Assembly (NCBI GenBank): GCA_031772625.1
Contig: CM062813.1
Span: 696,766,420-696,830,419 of the forward strand
Length of the DNA stretch: 64,000 nt
Source: Pinus tabuliformis
Taxonomy: Eukaryota; Streptophyta; Pinopsida; Pinales; Pinaceae
Reading direction: 5' to 3'
The notes below the pieces were generated by a model. That model worked only from the letters and a program-made list of their open reading frames with translations, was not told the DNA's origin and made no database searches. Of this stretch, positions 59,801-64,000 are shown one piece after another. The first letter of the stretch is position 1. Every line of letters starts with the position of its first letter. Both the position numbers and the translations under genes were made by a program.

Positions 59801-60810
59801 ATGTTGTCCAGACCAATCATAAATGCATCTACTATACTTAAGCATAATTCAGTATTGCATGAAAGCTGCATTGAACAACATGCTCAAGATACAGATTTTA
59901 AAGATGTATATGCAACATTAAGTCATGGAAAACAAGTAGAAGAATTAGATTATCATGTTAAGGACCAACTCTTGTATCATTTTGGAAAGTTATGCATTCC
60001 ACAAACTGAAAGAGTAAAGATAATTCAAGAAGCACACACTTCTCTAATATCAAGGCACTTTGGTGTAAGTAAAACAGCTGCATAGTTGCAAAGATTTTGT
60101 TATTGGCAAAAAATGAATGAAATAGTTTCTAGATATGTAAGAGGGTGTACCATGTGTGCTAAAAGCAAGCCTAGCAATAGAAAACTAGGTTTTACACTCC
60201 ACTACCAGTTCCTTCTCATCCTTGGGAAAGTGTTTCCATGGACTTCCTTAGGGGACTGCCTAAATCTAGAAAAGGTCATGACTATTTATATGTTATTATG
60301 GATAGGTTCAACAAAATGTGTATTTTAATACCTTGTAACAAACATATTACAGATGAACAAACTACAAAGTTGTTCTTTCAGCATGTATGGGTTCATTTTG
60401 GATTACCCACTTCCATTGTATATGATTGAGACTCCCGATTTGTTGGGAAATTTTTGTCAAGTCTGTGGGAATTGATGGACACCAGACTGAAGAAGAGCAC
60501 ATCTTTTCATCCACAAACAGACGGACAAACAAAAGTGGTCAACAAGACAGTGATCTAGTTGCTCATAGGCTATTGCAGCAAGCATCCCAAGCTTTGGGAT
60601 GAGCATTTGTGTTATGTGCAACATGCTTACAACCGAGCTAAACATTCTTCTACACATAGATCTCCTTTCGATACCTATTTTGGTTTCACACCAAGGTCTC
60701 CCTTGGATTTTGTATATGGTAAAGACATCGCAGTTGATGGACACAATGATGTGGACAAGGCAACTAAGTTCATTGAACAAATCCAAGAGATTCACTAGGT
60801 AGTACAGGAA
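59801..60810 (+). pseudogene. Integrase of E4, broken, catalytic Glu changed
   Basis: Zinc-binding residues H-H-C-C are seen in EAHTSLISRHFGVSKT and CTMCAKSK. The core has SMDFLRGLPKSRKG (first Asp), VYD-stop-DSRFVGKF (second Asp beside a TGA at 60427-60429, probably CGA-to-TGA), and FHPQTDGQTKVVNKT. There the third catalytic residue is Lys (AAA, 60532-60534) instead of Glu. A TAG follows near 60555. Integration activity is therefore lost in two independent ways. Confidence 0.9.
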
Positions 60811-61305
60811 CAACTGGAAAAGAGCCAAGCCAAGTACAAGGCAAGGCATGATAAGCATCGGATTGAGCATAGTTTCCAAGTTGGTGATCAAGTCTGGTTG
60901 TATATCAACAAAGACAGAATGCAAGGTGAAGGTAAGAAGCTGAAGCCAATAAGGTATGGACCTTTCAAAATACTTGAGAAAATTGGTGAGAATGCTTTTC
61001 GCCTTGATTTGCCAGCTTACATGCACATCTATTCAGTTGTTAATGCAGAAAGCTTGAGACTATTTGAACCTTCATTGATTGAAGATCCCGAAGAGCAGAG
61101 TCAATTGCCTTCTATTGATGATCTGTTGCCTGAATATCTCAATGAATTGCAGGAAGATACAGTTCTGGATAGGAAGGTAAGAACAACGCGCAGAGGGGAT
61201 GTTGAGTACCTCAGGATTGGGCTCAAAGGTTCAAAACCAAGCAGTGCAAGATGGATAGAAATTGGGCAAGCGAGGAATTTATACCCTCACTTGATTGATG
61301 CTTAA
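60811..61305 (+). pseudogene. Integrase C-terminal and chromodomain-like tail of E4
   Basis: One frame reads KARHDKHRIEHSFQVGDQVW, then PIRYGPFKILEKIGENAFRL, then a tail DTVLDRKVRTTRRGDVEYLR and ARWIEIGQ. The tail occupies the position of the chromodomain that directs chromoviruses to heterochromatin. The aromatic cage residues could not be assigned with confidence. Confidence 0.75.
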
Positions 61306-61350
61306 AAACCAACTTTTGGTGGTCCAAAAGCTTTTTCAGTGGGAAGGTCG

Positions 61351-62840
61351 TGATCCGAATTGGATCCTAGAACACTCTCTAAGTTTTCATGAACTCTTAA
61401 AATTATGCCAAAGTTTCAAAGTCTTATAAAGATCAAGCTTATCAGAGATATCCTCATAACAGTTGCAATTTGTGATCAGCGCGGAGCAACGAGGACCCTC
61501 GGTCAAGCGCGCAGACCATCAGCCCATGGTAACGCGTGTTGTCACGAATTAGCAAAACGAGAGGCCTTTTCGAGAAACAGGGGTGGTTTCTGATATGTGA
61601 TTAGCGACAAGTTGTTAATCGCATATCGTCGGGCAAACCCCTCAAAGAAGTAAAAGCCCCAAGCAACTAGATCTGAAAGGTTATAAAATGTAACAAATAT
61701 CACGCCGATTCCATCAGAGGCGGGGTTTGACAAAAAACCGGTAGAATATCAGAAGGGATTTGAGTGGTAAGCAGTTTCAACCAAGTCTCGCTCGATGCCA
61801 CACAATGGGTGCCACGTGTTCGATGGAAGAGAGAGAAAACCACTCACATCAGACGGGTAAACGTCATGTTACTTACCCGCTCGATATGAACGATGACTGT
61901 AGGATCTGGAGGCTCTAGATCAACGACGGAGATGCGTTCTGATGGATGGCCGGATTTGACGAGGTTAACAGGCAGAGTTGTACAAGATTTGAAGTCCGAG
62001 GTGGACGATGCGTTGGCAAAAGGTTGTGTTCGCAGGCATTCTTGGAGTTAATGGAATAAACGGTCGTTTTGAAAACATCCAAGAGAACTGACACTCAGTT
62101 CATTATGAAATAGGTGGCCACCTCCCTGTGAGGCATTATACAGTGATGATTACACAGAACAAAGGGATTCAAACGGACAGAGGCAGGGGAACTAGAAAGT
62201 CAGGAAGCAGAAACGAATAGTCAGAAAGTAGATTGGCTTTAAAAGCCACGAACTAACAGAAAGAGAGGCAAGTAAGTCAGAAGCAGAAAGCTGAGAGCAG
62301 AGAGAAGAAGCTGAGATGACCTGTAGAAGCAAAGGCAACATTGAGCCAGACAGAGCCAGAGAGAGTCAGAGTGTCTATATACTCCATAGAAGGCTTGAGA
62401 GGTTCAAGCGAACTCCTCTGTATATGCCTGTCATGTGTGAGTCTCAGATTGGGCTCATACTATTGTGACCAATAGAGGTCGTGTTTCAGTAGGGAGAGTC
62501 TGTGTACTCCAGAGACTTGGGGGATCCAAGTACAGTTCTAGTAATTTTTATCTGCTGTGTGAGACTCAAATTGAGCTCACTTTTATAAAAATATGCTTTT
62601 GAAAACATAATAGAGAGGCCACCATTGAAGGCTGGACCGGGAGATGTAGCCCAGGAGTATTGGGTGAACTCCTTATTAAACTTGTTGTGCTTACATGTTT
62701 TCCTGTTATGTTTTCTCTAACTACTTCAGTGCATGTGTATTTCGCAATCTTATCGATCCGTTGCATAAAATAACATAGGCACATCCATGCACATGAGTCT
62801 GTAATACCTTAATTGTTTGTCTTAGATCAATATCAGATCA
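61351..62840 (+). repeat. 3' LTR of E4
   Basis: Begins TGATCCGAATTGG after CAGTGGGAAGGTCG and ends ATCAGATCA, followed by ATTGG. Confidence 0.95.
61592..61627 (+). repeat. 36-nt hairpin in the E4 3' LTR
   Basis: GATATGTGATTA and TAATCGCATATC pair with a single G-T mismatch around a 12-nt loop. The 5' LTR has only GATATCGCC at this place, as if the hairpin had been lost between short GATAT/ATATC repeats. Confidence 0.8.
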
Positions 62841-62845
62841 ATTGG

Positions 62846-64000
62846 CCATCCTCGACGACTATGACAGAGCTTCGCAACTTCTTGGGCCTTGCTAATTTCT
62901 ACCAGAGATTCATGTTGGGGTTCTCTCATATTACTTGGCCCTTGAGTCAAGTTACCAAGGGCAGAGCAAAAGTGAAGTTTTTTTGGTCTGAGGCACAATA
63001 GAAGGCATTTGTTTAACTAAAACACTACCTTTTCTCTACACTAGTCCTCACCTTTACAAACATACAACAACCATTTGATATTGAGACAGATGCCTCAGAT
63101 TATGTTATTGGTGCAGTCCTCACTTAACAAGGGAACTTGGTGGCTTATCACAATGAGACACTCTCTGATACTGTTCGTAGGTACCCCACCTATGATAAGG
63201 AGATGTACTCTATCGTGCAGGCATGCCGACAATGGAAGCATTATATTCTGGGGAAGGAGATGATCATCCACACAGATCACCGACCTCTTTAATTTATGCA
63301 TAGACAAGGGAAGTTGCAGAATGATCGGCATCAGAAATGGTCCACAAACTTGCAACATTGCCATCTAAACATAAAGTACAAGAAGGGAAGGACCAATCAC
63401 GTTGCAGACTACCTCAGTCGACCCCTAATTGTGGTGTTGAGTATAGTTCTCAACTCTTATGGGCATGAGACCTATGGATGACCACACCTTATGAAAGTCA
63501 AATCCTACAAGATGTTGATGGATGGAAAGTCAAATTCATACTTCCACCTTTATGATGGACAATTGTGTTATCTGGGACATCTTTGAGTTCCTTTAAGCGA
63601 GCGTTCCAAGTGGATTTGGGAGGCACATTATAGTAGGGTCGTAGTACACTTTGGTGTTGAGAAGGCAGTGGCAGTACTGCAAAAATATTTTTATTGGCCA
63701 AAAAATCTGATAGGATGTCGGGAAAGATATTAGATCTTGCACTTCCTTTGCCATCGCCAAGCCAACCATTAAGAAGCAAGGCATGTACATTCCTCTGCCT
63801 ACTCCTAGCCGACCTTGGAAATCCATCTCCATGGACTATATGTCTATCCTCCCTTCTACTAAGCATGGTAATGACTGTGTATTTGTGTTTGTCGATAGAT
63901 TTTCTAAGATGGCTATATTGATGGCCTGTAAGAAGAGCATCACAAAAGGAGCCAAACTCTTCTTCGAACAAGTGTGGGTTCATTTTGGGATCCCACAGAC
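62846..64000 (+). pseudogene. E3 connection, RNase H and integrase start, runs off window
   Basis: Continues E3 pol after E4: TELRNFLGLANFYQRF (RT connection), FDIETDASDYVIGAVL and YPTYDKEMYSIVQACRQWKH, then HTDHRPL and NIKYKKGRTNHVADYLSRP (RNase H, acidic residues retained but with stops). The integrase zinc region (ERSKWIWEAHYSRVVVHFGVEKA) and core start (SISMDYMSILP, VFVDRFSKMAIL) follow. At least five stops or shifts occur. The catalytic core continues beyond 64000, as must the 3' LTR. Confidence 0.9.

Larger units (their letters stand above)
55223..62840 (+). mobile_element. Ty3/gypsy chromovirus E4, 7.6 kb
   Basis: LTRs are 55223-56679 (1457 bp) and 61351-62840 (1490 bp), with ends TGATC/GATCA. 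The target duplication ATTGG lies at 55218-55222 and 62841-62845. Removing the element and one ATTGG rejoins the E3 RT text. Order is gag, protease, RT, RNase H, integrase and a chromodomain-like tail, as in chromoviruses. LTRs differ by about 10 % by eye, mostly transitions; the coding parts carry around ten stops or shifts. It is the best-preserved element here but inactive. Confidence 0.95.

Noticed and set aside
60457..61026. 189-codon minus-strand frame
   Set aside because: Opposite the E4 integrase; the plus-strand reading is clearly homologous to integrase.

Overview
The window looks like intergenic and intronic DNA from a large, repeat-rich land-plant genome, most likely a gymnosperm. 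The evidence is the near-total cover of decayed LTR retrotransposons nested in one another, very long repeat-filled spacers, tRNA-derived SINEs, and one recognisable host exon. No bacterial features (operons, ribosome binding sites, CRISPR) were seen. The organism call is an inference; no species-specific marker was recognised.

The only convincing host gene is the first coding exon of a plastid SecA1 (minus strand, 16113-16610). It encodes a serine-rich transit peptide and the SecA amino terminus, then stops at a GT donor in phase 0. I could not find exon 2 in the 16.1 kb downstream, so the gene either has a very long repeat-filled intron that leaves the window or is a fragment.

Left part (1-16 kb): the end of a Ty1/copia-like element with its 3' LTR (1-1896); 4.3 kb of decayed AT-rich sequence with tandem duplications; a second LTR with a TATAAATA box (6222 to about 7202); a 218-bp tandem duplication; two diverged tandem copies of a 2.7-3.0 kb noncoding unit (about 8230-13950); then the presumed SecA intron, which carries a 0.74-kb block that recurs upstream of SecA.

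Middle (16.6-33.5 kb): the SecA 5' flank with three SINE-like insertions, then the second copy of the 0.74-kb block. That copy is split by a 9.94-kb non-autonomous LTR element (19782-29721, TSD ACTTT). The element has complete LTRs, PBS and PPT but no gag or pol, and instead carries a 0.9-kb TG/TAC minisatellite. Its 5' LTR contains a 597-bp solo LTR of another family; the 3' LTR keeps the empty site.

Right part (33.5-64 kb): one old Ty3/gypsy element (here E3) starts with its 596-bp 5' LTR at 33471 and runs off the window. Three insertions split it: (i) a 14.3-kb Tat-lineage element (E2, 34131-48441, TSD GGGTA) between its PBS and gag; (ii) an antisense Ty1/copia LTR plus gag (about 52.0-54.48 kb) between its protease and RT; (iii) a 7.6-kb chromovirus (E4, 55223-62840, TSD ATTGG) inside the end of its RT. 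Read across the insertions, the E3 pieces (LTR/PBS, gag-protease, RT, connection/RNase H/integrase) are in correct order.

The most interesting biology is in E2. It carries pol with a degenerate native RNase H, a second uninterrupted plant-type RNase H ORF behind integrase with all four acidic residues, an antisense plant-mobile-domain-like gene with intron-like splice signals, and a further decayed sense ORF of unknown function before the 3' LTR.

All alignments, identities and boundaries were made by eye; percentages are rough.
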